NCBI GenBank assembly: GCA_039819065.1
Contig: JBCBSS010000081.1
Location: 1-34,516, forward strand
From: JBCBSS01 sp039819065
GTDB lineage: Bacteria; Bacteroidota; Bacteroidia; Cytophagales; Cyclobacteriaceae
Length of the DNA stretch: 34,516 nt
Direction: 5' to 3'
Shown here: piece after piece, positions 32,825-34,516 of the stretch
Layout of the letters: each line of letters opens with the position of its first letter
How positions within the stretch are numbered: the first letter of the stretch is position 1
Program-made: the position numbers and the translations under genes
Notes under the pieces: model-generated
What the model was told of the DNA's origin: nothing
Database searches by the model: none
The model's input: the letters and a program-made list of their open reading frames with translations, nothing else

Positions 32825-34321
32825 TTATTTAAGGCGACTTTTCCACTTACTGACTTTTTGCTTGCCAGTAGCAGACTTAACCTCATTTTTAGCTTGATGA
32901 TTGGATATAATGTAAGCAGCCATGATTGCAGCCACTTCTTCCTCTTCAGGGCTGATTTGACTTTCCAGGTATTCTGGTTTGAAATGCTCTTGTACAAATT
33001 TCGTATTGAAGTTGCCACTCGTAAATGCTTCATGTCCTAGCACAAACTTGCAGAATTCTAAAGTGGTCTGAACACCAGTAATGTGATAGTTGTCTATGGC
33101 CTGGATCATTCTATCTATGGCCAAATCCCTATCAGCTGCATAAACGGTTAGCTTAGCGATCATAGGATCATAGTATATAGGTATTTCCATACCTTCCTCA
33201 AAGCCATCATCCACCCTAATACCAGGCCCTTGAGGTCTTTCGTAGGTTTCTAATGTACCAATGTCGGGGAGGAAATTGTTGGTTGGATCTTCTGCATATA
33301 CCCTCACTTCTACAGCGTGCCCTCTAAAGGAAAGATCATCTTGCTTGAACGATAATTCTTGACCTTCCGCTATTTTGATCATCTCCTTTACCAAATCCAC
33401 ACCGGTTATTTCTTCGGTCACAGGATGCTCTACCTGAAGGCGTGTATTCATTTCAAGGAAGTAGAAGTCGAGATTCTCATCCACAATAAACTCCACCGTT
33501 CCAGCACCATGATAGTTACACGCTTTGGCTACGCCCACAGCCGCTTCTCCCATCGCTTTCCTGGTTTGGTCATCCAAAATGGCGGAGGGAGCTTCTTCTA
33601 TTACTTTTTGGTGCCTTCTTTGTATAGAACACTCGCGATCAAACAGGTGCACTACGTTGCCATGCTGATCCCCTAGGATTTGGAATTCTATGTGCCTTGG
33701 AGTAGTGATAAACTTTTCTATAAATACAGATCCGTCTGCGAAAGCCGATTCTGCTTCGCTTATAGCACGATCCATTTGCTCTTCAAACTCTGCTTCACCT
33801 TCTACGATTCTCATACCCTTACCACCACCACCGGCACTGGCTTTGATCAGGATGGGATAACCGATTTCAGCCGCTATTTTCTTGGCTTCTGGAATATCTG
33901 TAATGGCTTCCGCCGTTCCAGGCACCATGGGGATATCATAGGAGGACACTGCTGCCTTGGCGGCAAGCTTGCTACCCATTACTTCTATAGCTTCTGCCGA
34001 AGGGCCTATGAAAATAAGGCCGGCAGCTTCCACTTGTCTGGCAAATTCAGCATTTTCTGAAAGGAAACCGTAACCAGGATGAATGGCATCCACGTCAAGT
34101 TTTTTACACGCTTCAATAATTTTATCACCTCTTAAATAAGACTCTGTTGATGGGGGAGGTCCGAGGCAAATGGCTTCGTCAGCATACCTCACATGAAGTG
34201 CGGCTCTATCGGCTTCACTAAATACCGCTACTGTTTTAATACCGGCCTCTCGTGCTGAACGCATCACTCGTAGGGCAATTTCCCCTCTATTGGCTACCAG
34301 AATTTTTTTGATTTTCCTCAT
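32825..34321 (-). CDS. accC: Biotin carboxylase subunit of acetyl-/acyl-CoA carboxylase
   Basis: A 498-residue ATP-grasp enzyme that carboxylates biotin on its carrier protein with bicarbonate and ATP. The N-domain begins KILVANRGEIALR and includes HPGYGFLSEN (81-90). The ATP-grasp domain has GGGGKGM (164-170), Lys238, and LEMNTRLQVEHPVTE (289-303) with the metal-binding Glu and catalytic Arg. The C-domain follows (about 337-445). It is about 50 residues longer than E. coli AccC, with a Lys-rich tail (450-498) but no biotin attachment site (no MKM). A role in propionyl-/acyl-CoA carboxylase rather than the fatty-acid-synthesis complex is possible. No carrier or carboxyltransferase gene is in the window. 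First gene of an operon with DUF1015 and maf. Confidence 0.94.
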   Translation of the reverse strand: MRKIKKILVANRGEIALRVMRSAREAGIKTVAVFSEADRAALHVRYADEAICLGPPPSTESYLRGDKIIEACKKLDVDAIHPGYGFLSENAEFARQVEAAGLIFIGPSAEAIEVMGSKLAAKAAVSSYDIPMVPGTAEAITDIPEAKKIAAEIGYPILIKASAGGGGKGMRIVEGEAEFEEQMDRAISEAESAFADGSVFIEKFITTPRHIEFQILGDQHGNVVHLFDRECSIQRRHQKVIEEAPSAILDDQTRKAMGEAAVGVAKACNYHGAGTVEFIVDENLDFYFLEMNTRLQVEHPVTEEITGVDLVKEMIKIAEGQELSFKQDDLSFRGHAVEVRVYAEDPTNNFLPDIGTLETYERPQGPGIRVDDGFEEGMEIPIYYDPMIAKLTVYAADRDLAIDRMIQAIDNYHITGVQTTLEFCKFVLGHEAFTSGNFNTKFVQEHFKPEYLESQISPEEEEVAAIMAAYIISNHQAKNEVKSATGKQKVSKWKSRLK

Positions 34322-34439
34322 GCAATTATTTAACAGAATGACAACTGAAACGTAGGAGTGTAAATATAATGGTCTCTCAGAATTTATAATTAATTGACCC
34401 TAAAATTTACAAGATTCCCAATCTTTGATCGTTTTGGAT

Positions 34440-34516
34440 GCATTTAAATTCGACTAAGCAGTGAATATCACGGAGTCGCTCGTTTCATAGAATTATTGCT
34501 TTAGTCGACTAAATGC
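34440..34516. repeat. Imperfect inverted repeat at the window end
   Basis: GCATTTAAATTCGACTAAGC (34440-34459) is nearly the reverse complement of GCTTTAGTCGACTAAATGC (34498-34516). The second arm contains the perfect palindrome TTAGTCGACTAA (34501-34512). It lies in the leader/upstream region of the biotin carboxylase gene. Its continuation is outside the window. Confidence 0.5.

Overview
The window looks like a chromosomal segment from a Bacteroidota bacterium, most likely of the Cytophagales (Roseivirga/Fulvivirga-like). The signs are a TonB-dependent receptor, an eight-helix FtsX/MacB-type permease of the Bacteroidota kind, a remnant of a type IX secretion (T9SS) C-terminal sorting domain, many SPI/SPII-exported proteins, A-rich ribosome binding regions and promoter elements of the TAnnTTTG type. 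No rRNA, tRNA, CRISPR array, prophage or complete insertion sequence was seen. The genus is an inference.

Layout. 1-5200: small lipoprotein, aldo/keto reductase with a strong intrinsic terminator, a two-helix membrane protein, an AraC regulator, a VOC protein and phosphodiester glycosidase pair, a decayed T9SS sorting domain, and a GNAT acetyltransferase. 5216-7416: a TetR-SDR-NAD(P)-binding protein cluster with the same operator-like palindrome before both tetR and the SDR gene. 7507-15378: an exported protein, glycogen debranching enzyme, a Tat-type metallophosphoesterase with a membrane protein, a three-gene exonuclease/S24-S26-like operon, a small zincin and a group II PLP decarboxylase preceded by a 15-bp perfect hairpin, then a REP-like palindrome cluster. 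15379-19725: a prolyl oligopeptidase and a BlaI/BlaR-type pair. 19853-22362: a probably 5'-truncated small gene, an Asp/Asn beta-hydroxylase and a GH1 beta-glucosidase. 22420-24982: a lipoprotein and 1.6 kb of non-coding repeats, including a tandem array broken by an assembly gap. 24983-30869: LolA-like protein, ABC permease and TonB-dependent receptor. 30961-34321: Maf, a DUF1015 protein and biotin carboxylase in one operon.

The most interesting unit is blaI-blaR-prolyl oligopeptidase. BlaI and the M56 sensor peptidase overlap by one base, and the sensor carries HEAT-like repeats where classical BlaR1 carries a penicillin-binding domain. Nearly identical 18-bp palindromes lie upstream of blaI and immediately upstream of the peptidase gene. 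This suggests a membrane-sensed, proteolytically relieved repressor circuit whose output includes an exported serine peptidase. The second regulatory unit is the TetR cluster, where GTGAGT-N4-ACTTAC occurs twice. The rest is mostly housekeeping or carbohydrate metabolism (GlgX, GH1, biotin carboxylase, Maf) and envelope functions.
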